This document shows positions 22,472-33,819 of a stretch of DNA of 64,000 bases, piece by piece; the first letter of the stretch is position 1, and each line of letters opens with the position of its first letter. The DNA lies in the NCBI GenBank assembly GCA_949752745.1, contig OX457027.1:86125094-86189093 (forward strand). The letters run 5' to 3'. Below the pieces are notes generated by a model, which saw only the letters and a program-made list of their open reading frames with translations, made no database searches and had not been told where the DNA came from. The stretch comes from Protula sp. h YS-2021. Its lineage: Eukaryota > Annelida > Polychaeta > Sabellida > Serpulidae. The translations under genes and the position numbers were made by a program.

Positions 22472-22887
22472 GTTACAGGGAATCTGTGTAATTAGGGATT
22501 TCATGAAATCCTAGGGAATTCGTGTAATGAATAAGCTCATATTGATTATAAACCTATTTGAAAATTATCCATTCAGGAAGGCTGTTTAGTGGTTCTTCAA
22601 AACTATGTATCCCTTTTCGCATCGAAACATTACCACCCAAAATAACAGAAGTTGGCGTGAAATGTGACATAAGTTACATAGGATAAAAATACCGCTAAAT
22701 TAGTTACTGAAGTTTGGCAACCGAGTGCTTTGAGTATATTAATTCAAAATCTACTATTAATTTCGGTAAAATACTAAACTGCACACATGCAAATTCCGAA
22801 TAAAAACATCGACATTGATTGAGCAAGTTATTACACGAATCCACTAGGGATTTCATGAAATCCCTAATTTCACAGATTCCCTGTAAC
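22472..22887. mobile_element. 416-bp MITE with ~58-bp terminal inverted repeats
   Basis: The left end GTTACAGGGAATCTGTG is exactly reversed at 22871-22887, and similarity extends about 58 bp, including an inner palindrome AGGGATTTCATGAAATCC. It is inserted in TA-rich DNA, so the likely target duplication is masked by the microsatellite. There is no open frame inside. It is a non-autonomous DNA transposon; the superfamily is not assigned. Confidence 0.85.
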
Positions 22888-23473
22888 ATATATAAACAGT
22901 CGAATCCATTTAAACCGACATCGCTTTAACCGACATATCGAACAAAATTTTCAGCCCCTTTTTTCGACAAATAATTATGATTGACAGATCCCTTTTGTAC
23001 GATATTATACCTATTGTCATTTCACTGTGATGTTATACATTTGAGCCATTGTTTCTACCAACATCACAGAAGGTATGTACACACAGAATCCTATTCATCA
23101 GTACTCAGGCCATTCAAAGGTATGACATCTACTCGGGATTTCAAAGATCGTTACATTAAAGAAAACAATGCAACATGAACAAACTTGTGATCAGACATCA
23201 AAAAGAGTTGCTCAATAGCTCAAACGATTCTTAGATATCGATTTGATCAGAACATAAAGAAGCGATTATTTCGTGTGATTTAAACTTCACATATCTTTTT
23301 CATGTCTGTTAATCATGACACTTGATTGCAATTTGAGCAGAAATTTACATTGCAATTTAATCAACTGCAATTTTGCGAATGGTAATTTCATCAATTGCAA
23401 TTAGAAAATAGTGTTGTAAATTGCAATTTAGACCCTACCTGTATAGTATAAAAAGAATGAAAATGCGATATTA

Positions 23474-23673
23474 NNNNNNNNNNNNNNNNNNNNNNNNNNN
23501 NNNNNNNNNNNNNNNNNNNNNNNNNNNNNNNNNNNNNNNNNNNNNNNNNNNNNNNNNNNNNNNNNNNNNNNNNNNNNNNNNNNNNNNNNNNNNNNNNNNN
23601 NNNNNNNNNNNNNNNNNNNNNNNNNNNNNNNNNNNNNNNNNNNNNNNNNNNNNNNNNNNNNNNNNNNNNNNNN
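23474..23673. other. Assembly gap (200 N)
   Basis: Exactly 200 N, followed directly by a C-rich run (23674-23700). The round length suggests a scaffold gap of unknown true size, probably caused by the homopolymer. Confidence 0.98.
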
Positions 23674-23924
23674 CCCCCCCACCCCACCCCCCCCCCCCCC
23701 GCCCACCCGCCTCTGCTTAAGTTGAGACAGTTCCCGAGCAACCAAAAAAATGGGGGAAAAAAAACAACAACAACAATAGAAGTCGTCTGTCTCGATATTA
23801 TCGCCGAGGACATTTATTGCGTCACACGGAATGGTTTGACATACACGAGGGCATGGTGAAACGCCGGACATTCATGTGGATGAACGAGCGCATTGTGAGG
23901 TGGCATTTTTTTCTAAACTCAGTT

Positions 23925-24148
23925 ACTCTACTATTACACCATTATTGCCATTACTACTACCGCTATCACTACTGCTACTACTACTATTGCTGCTACAATT
24001 ACTATTGCTACTGCTACTACTACTCTTGTCATTACCACTGTTAATACTACTAATATTATTACTACTACCGCTACTACTACTATTACTACTGCTGCCACTA
24101 CAACTATTACTACTTCTACCACTACTTTTACTACAAGTACTACTATTC

Positions 24149-24201
<53 letters not shown>

Positions 24202-24235
24202 GCTACTTCTACTACTAACACTACTATTTTTATTC
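23925..24235. repeat. Imperfect (ACT)n trinucleotide tract
   Basis: Long ACT/CTA-rich low-complexity DNA, perfect at about 24148-24202. The predicted leucine- or valine-rich open frames are composition artefacts. Confidence 0.9.
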
Positions 24236-24977
24236 CTTCTATCTCAGTGCCACTGGTGACCTTTGTTTCAATGCCATTCGTCATCGTATATCGTTGCACC
24301 ATGAAAATAGCACAAAGGGCTGAGAAAAGAAAAGACTCGAGTGAGCCCAGCCGTGATTTTGTTCTTGCAGGACAGGCCTTATTTACGGTATGATTAGCCG
24401 GATGTCGGCACGTGCTAGTATGCTTAAGGCCAAAAAAAAAAAAATTAAATAAATAAAACATTCTGCACATATAGGATGACGTATTACTTTTATCACATGC
24501 CTTACTTCGGTGATATTTACACTTGGGGCTTTTCCATTTCAATACTTTATTGTATTCGTAGGATTCGGCAAAGGTTTTCCAAATGATTCCTTTTTTTTTG
24601 CCATAACTCTTCTGAGACGTCTAGGGATAGGAAAACCAAATTTGGCAGGGACATAATGCAGCATGTCTACTTGGTCCAAATCAATTTTTGTTTTACAAAT
24701 TCATTAATATTTTATATATAAAAATCGTCCTTGGAATTTTGCCACTGAAGCTCAAATATTAAGGCTATGACAGCCATCAGTGCAGTATATATGGACCTCT
24801 TGCCGTTGGGCTGAACAGCAAATATCTCAGCAGGGATGCTTATCTCCCATATATGGGCATGCTCACCTCCACATTTGCTATTAAGCTGTATTCACATTAT
24901 CAATGAGTGAAGGTTATGAATATTTGGTTTGCCAGCTATCTTTTGCTGTTTATCTATTAATTTTTAATTTATTTGTT

Positions 24978-25019
24978 CTTGTTCTTCTTCTTCTTCTTCT
25001 TCTTCTTCTTCTTCTTCTT

Positions 25020-25091
<72 letters not shown>

Positions 25092-25110
25092 GTTGTTGTT
25101 GCTGTTGTTC
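24978..25110. repeat. Compound (TTC)n(TTA)n microsatellite
   Basis: TTC run at about 24985-25048 passing into TTA and then TTG/CTG triplets. Low complexity only. Confidence 0.92.
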
Positions 25111-26590
25111 ACTTTATTATTTAATTATTATATTTTTAAATGCTAATTCTATACTTCTTTTATTTCTTTCGTTTTGCTATTTCAGATTTCCTTAACTACG
25201 CCCCCTCCCCCTAAAAAAATGATGTCCTATACGCGAAAATCACAGTCAAATTATAACCAGATTTAATTATGCGAACGTGATTGTTTGTTTGTTTGTTTGC
25301 TTTTTTCGTCATGTTTTGGTTTTATTTAATTTTTGGTTTTTGTGAGCAAAATTAGCGTCCAAACATCGTTGTTTATCTGACATCAACGTTGTGTCAAAAT
25401 CGTTGATCTGTTGTCACTCCCAATCAAAACCAAATTACAACTAGGGTCTAATGTGACGATTTGGCAGGAGTCACTGACGCAACCTCAAATCGACGTTAAG
25501 TCGAATGTTTACTGCACAAAGCTGTGTTACGTTTTGATGCAACTGAAAATATTGCATGGCTTTTAACTAAGATTTTTAAATAATTCTGAAATTTTAAAGA
25601 TTCACAATCCTACTTTTTGTGGCCTAAGTGTAATTTCGCTACTGACTAGAGAAAGCGGTCTAGTTTTACATACCATCTTCAAGTTTCCGAAAATCCTAAA
25701 TTTTAACTTCTGCGAAACTTTTTTCATATTTTTTTCTCAAAAATTCAAACCGTTTCAGAACCCATGGAATAAGTTAGTTTATCTTTCCACCCAGGAGTGA
25801 GCTTAATTCTAGCGTGGTGTTTTTTTCAGAGGTTCGTCATAGTCGCGTATTTATGGAGCCAAGCCTGCTAAAAATAGCTCCATGTCGTTGTGGCACATTT
25901 CAAACTTACTTTACAGCTGGAAACCTTTTCAATTAGTAGTTTGTACAACAGAGGGGCCACTTGCTGTCATCACAGCGCTCAGCGCTAGCGAAGTCAAGGT
26001 GACGAGTTTGGAGCACAAATTATCAGCTAAACTTTTCAATGGACCTCCCATTTTGCACAGGCAATTTCCGTTCTTAATCATCGGCGGATTCAAGCTGCCA
26101 TTTTAGTTCCGCTCACATTTTAACCGGTATAGCCTAAAGGCGGTTGCATGCTTTATTACGATGATTGCAAGCTTTCCCGGCAATTGGTTTCCCTTTAGTT
26201 GCGAGCCAGAGATTAAAAAACTGTCCCAATGGTTCCCTTTCGTTACGAGACAGAAATTAAAAGGTTTTCATGGCAACTTTCTAAATGTTTGAAATAGCTC
26301 ACAAAGAAACGCTTGGGGCTCACAAAGCAGGGAGAGTTACGAAACATGTCCATCGATGTGATGCTCTCATTTGTGCGGGGTTTATTTGCAATAAAAATTA
26401 GAAAAGACCGTAGTTAGTCGGTGTGAACACAATACAATTTATTCAGGTTTCCCTTATGGAGCTAAAAACACCGGAATCAATCAGATCAGCATTGAACTCA
26501 GGCGTTGAATAATTTTTCTACAACTTCCGGTAAACACACGACGTTTCAGACATGTTTGATGCTACACAGAAGTAAAGGAATGATTTAACA
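25111..26590. other. Non-coding stretch, nothing recognisable
   Basis: No gene, RNA or transposon signal that I can support. A 74-codon open frame at 25882-26106 has no family resemblance. Confidence 0.5.
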
Positions 26591-26599
26591 TGGCAGCGA

Positions 26600-27660
26600 C
26601 GTTATAAAGACGTTATAAAGATGTCGGGAGAACGACGTTGTAAAGATGTGCGGAGAACGACGTTGTAAAGATGTCCGGAGAACGATGTTGTACAGATGCC
26701 GGGAGAACAACGTTGTACAGATGTCCGGAGAACGATGTTGTGCAGATGTCCGGAGAACGATGTTGTACAGATGTCCGGAGAACGATGTTGTACAGATGTC
26801 CGGAGAACGATGTTGTTCAGATGTCCGGAGAGCGATGTTGTACAGATGTCCGGAGAACGACGTTGTACAGATGTCCGGAAAACGACGTTGTAAAGATGTC
26901 CGGAGAACGATGTTGTACAGATGTCCGGAGAACGATGTTGTACAGATGTCCGGAGAACGATGTTGTTCAGATGTCCGGAGAGCGATGTTGTTAAGATGTC
27001 CGGAGAACGACGTTGTAAAGATGTCTGCAGAACGACGTTGTAAAGATGTCCGGAGAACGACGCTGTAAAGATGTCCGGAGAACGTTGTTGGAAAGATGTC
27101 CGGAGAACGACGTTGTACAGATATCCGGAGAACGACGTTGTAAAGATGTCCGGAGAACGACGTTGTAAAGATGTCCGGAGAACGTTGTTGGAAAGATGTC
27201 CGGAGAACGACGTTGTAAAGATGTCCGGAGAACGACGTTGTAAAGATGTCCGGAGAACGATGTTGTAAAGATGTCCGGAGAACGATGTTGTACAGATGTC
27301 CGGAGAACGATGTTGTTCAGATGTCCGGAGAACGATGTTGTACAGATGTCCGGAGAACGACGTTGTACAGATGCTGGGAGAACAACGTTGTTAAGATATC
27401 CGGAGAACGACGTTGTAAAGATGTCTGCAGAACGACGTTGTAAAGATGTCCGGAGAACGACGTTGTAAAGATATCCGGAGAACGACGTTGTAAAGATGTC
27501 CGGAGAACGATGTTGTACAGATGTCCGGAAAACGATGTTGTACAGATGTCCGGAGAACGACGTTGTAAAGATGTTGGGAGAGCGACCTTGTAAAGATGTC
27601 GGGAGAACAACGTTGTAAAGATGTCCCGAGAACGGCACTTTAAAGATGTCGGATACGATG
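26600..27660. repeat. 25-bp minisatellite, about 42 copies
   Basis: Head-to-tail 25-bp units containing GATGTCCGGAGAACGACG followed by TTGTAAA. Main variants are cga/tga and taaag/tacag. Three units make 75 bp, so all three frames give repeating peptides, and open frames reach 226 codons on the - strand. Copies at both edges are more divergent. There are no spacers, so it is not a CRISPR. Confidence 0.93.
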
Positions 27661-28559
27661 CCGGGAAGCAAGTCACAATTTGGCTGGGATTAGACAACAG
27701 CAGACTGAATGTTTTGGTATGAGCGAAAGTTGGTTGCATGACGTTTCAGCGTTCAATTGACGTTGAAAAGTTAAGTGGGTTGGCATAAAACGACTGGGTT
27801 TAAGGTAGTCCTTAATGCTTTTTTCTGTTTGTGTTCTGCACAAGACCAAAGCGTAAAGAATACCAATAAATGAGATCAACACTACGCCTATCTAATTTAG
27901 GTTATTGGGTACGAGATGCATTTCCCTATATCCGCCTCTTTATCGTGAAGTGGCGATGCAGGTTCTGGGTTCAAGGGTGAGGTGGGGGGGTGGGTGGGTG
28001 AGGGCGTGTGGTGGGGGGTTCGGCTTCAAAAAATCATGCGAAGTAGCTAGTTTTTTTTTAATTTAGGTGTGTGTGTGCGTGTGTGGAATGGGGTTGGTGA
28101 TGGAGGGTGGGTGGGTGGTTGGGGGTTGTAATACCTGAACCCCAGCCCAACCCCTCCCCCCTCCCCCCAGCCCGCTCTTCCTGAGATCCATCACGGTGTT
28201 TTAGAGTTTGCTCAAATGGCCAGGCAAGTTGGTGGGGTGACATGGGACTTGTTGGTCACTTAAGCTACAAGTGTCAGGGAGGGATGTCAAGGGTAACAAC
28301 GGGTTATGAGGAGCTAATTGACCAGTAATTTAGGACATCTGCGAAGCACCTGCTGACTTGAGCTTTGGTAGCCTCTTAATCACAGCCTCACAAACCAAAA
28401 CCAGACACGTTCTGTTTCAGATTAAACAAATAGTGGAACTGGACCATATTCCGCTAGATAGCGGAATGACTTACTTGCAGAAACCACTGAAGAAAATATT
28501 TGCATTAAATTATTGACCAAGAAGGTCACACGCATACAATAATAATTCACAGTAAACCG
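27661..28559. other. Spacer with G-rich tracts
   Basis: No gene. Purine-rich runs of the form GGTGGGGGGGTGGG lie at about 27978-28018 and 28088-28130, with a C-rich counterpart at 28140-28172. Confidence 0.55.
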
Positions 28560-29330
28560 TCGTTTTGGCCCAGCGGGTAAAAAATGACCCTGACCGAGAA
28601 TGTCAAGGTCATCGAGGTACAGCTTATGTAACTGTGTTTAGGCCCAATGGGTCGAAAATGAGCTCAAAATCGCTCTATTTCTAACCGCTTTGGAGATATT
28701 AGTCAGCCTCCGGTGTTTTACCACAACAGGACCTAGAAGGTCAATGTCATAGAGATACCTCTTATCTATACCTCTATTGCTCTGTCCCAAAGGCTCGCAA
28801 ATGAGCTCAAAACCGCCCTATCGCTAACCGTTTTCGAGATAAGTCGTCCTATCCTTGAAGCTTCACGAGGCAGCGTGACCTTTGACCTTGACTCTCAAGG
28901 TCAAGATTCAGGATGGAAGATTAAACTGAGTGTCTAGGTTATATATATATTCAAACTGGGATTTGAGCACTTTTTATGGCCTCTTTTCGTGATTAATAGG
29001 CTTTTTGAAAAACTTTGTGACCTCTCTTTGACCTTGAAAATTGAGGTCAAGTTCAAAAATATTTGCAGTTTCACCGAGACCTAATGATTGTCTAGAAGTG
29101 TACTTAATATGAAGCTCCGCTGACCCAAACGCTTGGAAGAGTTTTCAAGAAACCATTTTGTAAAAAAATAGCTTTGACCTCAATTTGACCTTGATCTCGA
29201 TCGTTGAGGTCCAAAATCTGGCTGGTTTACCGAGATCTCGTCACCCTCTATACATGTGCCAAATTTCATCTTCCCCTGTCAAATACTGCAGGAGCAGTTT
29301 TCTGGTAACCATACACGTACACAGAAAAAA
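28560..29330. repeat. GGTCA-rich diverged repeat, third copy
   Basis: Same family as 361-830 and 10480-11560: 'gacctt', 'aaggtca', 'aaatgagctcaaaa' and 'cgctctatttctaaccg' recur. The 3' end ('aaatttcatcttcccctgtc', then an A-rich tail at 29325-29350) may mark the end of a retroposed or Helitron-like unit. Confidence 0.6.
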
Positions 29331-29716
29331 AATGAGAAGAAAAAAAAACGAGAGAAACGGGCAGAAACTTTCAGAAAAACTGCAAACTTGTACTCATTTG
29401 CAAACGAAGTTTGCAAGTGGGAATAAAAAAAAATACGTCACAATAAGTAATAATCTAAGCACATAGAATTCAAAATGTCAGCATGATGAAAGACACTGGT
29501 GATGTGAATTTCTAAAAGTATAATAAGGACAGGGAATAGAACCGAAAACAAGTATTTAAGTATTTGCGTACTTGGTACTGAAGCTGACTATTGCTGGAAT
29601 TACCCGCTGCTGCTGCAAATGCAATTGCAAGTCTCCAGGAAGTTCTAATCTTCAGGTTTATCTGTGTTAAATTTCAATGTAAATTTCTTGTTTTTTGAGG
29701 AACCACTTTACCAATA

Positions 29717-29720
29717 ATAA

Positions 29721-29767
<47 letters not shown>
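29717..29767. repeat. (AAT)n microsatellite
   Basis: Perfect AAT run beginning in AATAATAAAATAAT. Confidence 0.92.
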
Positions 29768-29768
<1 letters not shown>

Positions 29769-29982
29769 GGACATAACTGTAAACTCCGATGTATTTGACC
29801 CACTGTATCTTCTTTGCTTGGAGAATCAGGAGAAATGTCAGTCAGCTTATTACGATCCCGTGCCCTGTAGGCCTTCAGCAAAAACTAATTTCATTTCATT
29901 AAGTGCATATTTAAAAAAACGTGGCAGGCCCATAAAAGATATCACGATATCTTGATTGCAACATTAGTGACTATTTCGGGGA

Positions 29983-30283
29983 CCGTATTCACAAAGGTTA
30001 ACTGCACAGTTAACTGATTCATGACCGTGTTCACAGAGGTTAACTGCACAGTTAACTGATTCATGACCGTGTTCACATAGGTTAACTGCACAGTTAGCTG
30101 ATTCCCTTAACTGTTCCGTTTGAAACTAGAGCATTCTGAAGAAAATTAATAAATAATTAATAATTAATCTGTTTCACAAAACAAAAAAAAACACCTAATA
30201 TTGTCCACATGATAAAGCTATATCAAGCGATTTTTTCTTCTAGATATACAGTTAACTGCACAGTTAATTTTTTTGAATACCGG
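29983..30283. mobile_element. MITE family M1, copy 1
   Basis: The left end CCGTATTCACAAAGGTTAAC is matched by the reversed right end (GAATACCGG at about 30275-30283). Both ends carry the 18-bp palindrome GTTAACTGCACAGTTAAC or a near version. The left end is triplicated in tandem (about 43-bp units starting near 29983, 30026 and 30069). Related copies are at 32327-32533 and 54732-54942. Confidence 0.8.
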
Positions 30284-30284
30284 G

Positions 30285-30605
30285 ATGGATAGCCAGGTGA
30301 CTAGGCAACAGCCAGGTAGCTAGGTGGCTAAGTAACAGTCAGGTAGCTAGGCGACCAGGTAACAGCCAGGTAGCTAGTTGACTAGGCAACAGCCAGGTGA
30401 TTTGGTAACGACACTAGGTAGCTAAGTGACTAAGTAACAGTCATGTGGCTAGGTGACTAGGTAACAGCCAGGTGACTAGGTAACAACCAGGTGACTAGGC
30501 AACAATCAGGTAGCTAGGTGACTGTAACAGCCAGGTAGCCGGGCGACTAGGTAAAAGTCAGGTGACTAGGTAACAACCAGGTGACTAGGTAACAACCAGG
30601 TAGCA
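30285..30605. repeat. ~27-bp degenerate minisatellite
   Basis: About 12 units of 'aacagccaggtagctaggtg' plus 'actaggt' with many substitutions, directly abutting the M1 element. Confidence 0.8.
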
Positions 30606-31264
30606 AAAATAACAATTTAAAGTTGAAGATGAATAGAAGAAAGATGGAAACAGCAACGACTTGCAATAGGCATAAAATCTAAAATTTGCAAAATAGTGAA
30701 GTCAATCAGTTTTTTTTTTTTTTGCAGGATTTAGGCACGGTCCGTGATGTTTATGGCGTTGCTATGGGAATGGTCTTCATCTCTCATACTCTACAAGGCG
30801 TAAAACGTCAGTCCATTAGAACACTGTATTGATATTCATTTACGATATTCAATAACGTCGATATCTGTGTCGTTCGTTTTACTTAAATAGTAGAGGGTGT
30901 CAACTGCAGTGACTAATGCACGGAGGTGAAATCAAGTGCACCGTTGCATTATCAGGCTAATTTACTGATTGATTTTTGTCATGATGGACATCTCAGCCAG
31001 ATGATTCGACTTCATTTGCCCTCGTCCCAACCTCCTCTCTCCCACCCTCACTCCCTTATTTGCCCCCTCTCATTGGCCACCTCACCCCCCCCCCACCCCC
31101 ACCGCCTGCATCTGATCTTTTCTGAAGTTTTGTTGCAGCGTGAGATGGGTCACACATTCAGGGTGAGGAGAGGAATGATTTATGTATCAAAATCCAAACC
31201 TGGTGACATGAAAACGCTCCTCTAATAATCTTGCTCTCCGGTTTGTTTGCAATGCGCTCTTAAT

Positions 31265-31530
31265 TGTGTATAGTCTAACATATAGCCTGACACATAACCT
31301 GAGACATACACTAACATATAGCCTGACACATAATCTGACACAAACACTGGCGCAGAGACTGGCACTGGCACATAAGCCTGACACATACACTAACACATAG
31401 CCTGGCACACACACTAACACATAGCCTGGCACATATACTGATACATAGACACATAACCTGACACATACACTAACACATAGCCTGGCACACACACTGACAC
31501 AGAGACTGACCCATAACCTGACACTCAACG
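31265..31530. repeat. Degenerate ~28-bp minisatellite
   Basis: Repeats of 'acacatagcctggcacacac' and 'actaac' with 'cctgacacata' variants. The long V/C/S-rich - strand open frame here follows from the repeat. Confidence 0.75.
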
Positions 31531-31617
31531 TGACGCACTGCCTTACATTTTATGCAGTGTCTCCAGTGTGGCATCACATTATTGTATTCCCATGTTAAAC
31601 GGCCTCACTTGTGTACC

Positions 31618-31632
31618 AGAGAGAGAGAGAGA

Positions 31633-31683
<51 letters not shown>

Positions 31684-31738
31684 AGAGAGAGAGAGGGGGG
31701 GTGGAAGAGGGGAAGAGAGACAGAGGAAGAGAGGGGAT

Positions 31739-31774
<36 letters not shown>

Positions 31775-31915
31775 GAGAGAGAGAGAGAGAGGGAGTGGAA
31801 GAAAGGAAGAGAGACAGAGAGGAACAGAGGGGAGGGGAGAGAAAGAGTGGCAGGGAGAGAGAGTGAGAGAGAGAGCGAGAGGAGAGAGGGGAAGAGAGGG
31901 AGAGAGAGGGGAAGA

Positions 31916-31969
<54 letters not shown>

Positions 31970-31990
31970 AGATACACAGACAGACAGATT
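31618..31990. repeat. (GA)n-rich low-complexity tract
   Basis: Almost continuous GA dinucleotides with GGGAGAG interruptions, ending in a short GACA run. The R/E-rich and L/S-rich open frames on both strands are artefacts. Confidence 0.93.
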
Positions 31991-32119
31991 GAGACGTTAA
32001 ATCTACTTATTTCGTTGCAGGGGATGTCGAGGTTTGTGTCGTTTTATCGTTGCATTTCGGGGATGTTGTACTGACCCGAAAGCCCTCCCTTAGCCTTGTG
32101 TACTGTAGCCTTGTGTACT

Positions 32120-32290
32120 CTCCTTTCAGGCTCGTGCTACCGGTGCTACATGCTGCGGGAGGGTTTTTAGGATCAGTTCTCCCACCCCTGTGGTTCAGAC
32201 TCGTGGCACCAGTGCCACATGCTGCGGGGAGTGGGGGGATGGGGGGAGGTTAGGATCAGTCCACACCCGCTCGTGTGGTTTTATTATTGT
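32120..32290. repeat. ~75-bp dispersed tandem repeat, locus 1
   Basis: Two units of the pattern 'ctcgtgctaccggtgctac', 'atgctgcgggagggttttt', 'aggatcagtt' and 'cccacccc..gtggtt'. The same unit occurs about three times at 48443-48650, 16 kb away. Confidence 0.7.
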
Positions 32291-32326
32291 ATTCCTCAAT
32301 AAACCTGGAAACAGCCCAAATATCCC

Positions 32327-32533
32327 CTGGTATTTACAAAAGTTAACGCTGCAGCTAACTGTACATCACTCCAGGGAAACCAACCAATTTTAGCTAAATT
32401 ATATAAACAGTTTTTACAAAAGTATATTTTACCATGAAGGTAAATTACTAATTCACTTTCAAAAGTTCTGTTAGCAACAGGCGCAGTTAACGGAATTGGT
32501 TAACTGTGCAGTTAACTTTTGTGAATACGGCCC
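32327..32533. mobile_element. MITE family M1, copy 2
   Basis: Ends TGGTATTTACAAAAGTTAAC and, reversed, CCGTATTCACAAAAGTTAAC; about 207 bp. It contains GTTAACTGTGCAGTTAAC near the right end. Non-coding. Confidence 0.8.
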
Positions 32534-32829
32534 CCGACGGCCTTATGCATGTCGTTTGGCGAAACAGGCTGAAATATAGTTTATGGCATATACCGACAAA
32601 ACCACACGTAAATTCGGTTCATGTTTACATCCTTACATTCGCAGTTTCTAAAGTAGATTTGCATCTTTAAAACGAGAGAACGAATGGTGCATTACACCAA
32701 AAAAATCAGGGTTGAATAAAAATAAACCCCTTGCGCTATGAAGCGAATCTTTAGTCATTGTGACAGACACCCGAATGGGATAAATTCAATCACGGCAAAA
32801 TGAGATCATGATCTGTGCAATTTCTGCTT

Positions 32830-32910
32830 CTTTTTTTTTTTTTTTTTTTTGTTTTTGTTGTTGTTTTTTTTTTTTTTTGTTTTTTGTTTTTGTTGTTTAT
32901 TTTTTACCCT
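32830..32910. repeat. T-rich low-complexity tract
   Basis: Runs of T interrupted by G. Nothing coding. Confidence 0.8.
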
Positions 32911-33204
32911 CCCTAACAACACGAAGAGCATGTGTAAAAAAAGCGAAAAAGCGTCTATCACACAATTCGTCAACGCCCATGCTCTTACGTAATACGAGCG
33001 ATAAAGCCAGTAAATAACTACTTCTATCTGTTTTTTTCTCTAATAGATCTTTCTAATACCGCCTTAGTTTTGATGGTTATCCTCATGTTCTTGTTTCAAT
33101 CAACTTCTCTATGAAATCAATGTTGACGCTTAGGAATTTGAGAAAACCCAAATTTCATGGAATACGTATGATGTTTTCTTATGATTGTCTATGCTGGCCC
33201 CTAA

Positions 33205-33782
33205 CCGGTGTAATGAAACGTTTTGACCTCCAAACAAATCGACCCCCGGGTCGAATTGTTTTAAAATAAACAGACCCCCCGGTCGATTTGTTTTAAGAAA
33301 GCCCGCCATAACAAACAGACCTCCCCTATAATAAAACGACCCCCTCCAAATAATCATGTTTAAATATAAAATGGGAGTAAAAAAGATACATATGGTTTTT
33401 AAATACTATTTTAGACATTTTCTACCTCTTGATATAGAAAATTATTATTTTGAGCCTTTGAAATGCCATTATTGAGCTTGGACATATTTCTTGGTGACTG
33501 TATGTTAGTGGTGTTGGAAGTGTTTTCGAATTTGAAAGTGTAGATGTTAGTCGCTAAATAAATTGTTATTCATGGATATAGTTTTTATTTCAATTAAAGA
33601 AACTAATAAGGTGGTCATATGTGGAAAGAAATAAAGAAATCAACAAAAAATAACAGAGTTAAAACATTTCAGGGGGGGGTCTGTTTGTTTTAAAACAAAT
33701 CGACCGGGGGGTCTGTTTGTTTTAAAACAAATCGACCGGGGGGTCGATTTATTTTGGGGGTCAAAACGTTTCCTTACACCGG
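33205..33782. mobile_element. 578-bp TIR element (family M2)
   Basis: The left end CCGGTGTAATGAAACGTTTT matches the reversed right end CCGGTGTAAGGAAACGTTTT. Next to the TIRs are inverted, partly tandem 'aaacaaatcgaccgggggg' blocks (33225-33300 and 33670-33755), the right side being duplicated. The middle is AT-rich without an open frame. Non-autonomous DNA transposon. Confidence 0.82.
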
Positions 33783-33819
33783 GGCTTCAAGCACGGGAGG
33801 GTGAGCATAGGTTTGGGTG

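Noticed and set aside
23391..23871. Long open frames across the gap
   Set aside because: They exist only because N codons are not stops.
23876..24542. Poly-leucine or poly-valine 'membrane protein'
   Set aside because: Translation of an ACT trinucleotide tract.
25882..26106. 74-codon frame as a gene or missing rabenosyn N-terminus
   Set aside because: Wrong strand for rabenosyn, no C2H2 finger, and no recognised family.
26646..27739. Possible CRISPR array or repeat protein
   Set aside because: Units are head to tail with no unique spacers, the host is an animal, and open frames follow from a 75-bp stop-free period.
31552..32000. R/E-rich and L/S-rich open frames
   Set aside because: Pure GA-repeat artefacts on both strands.
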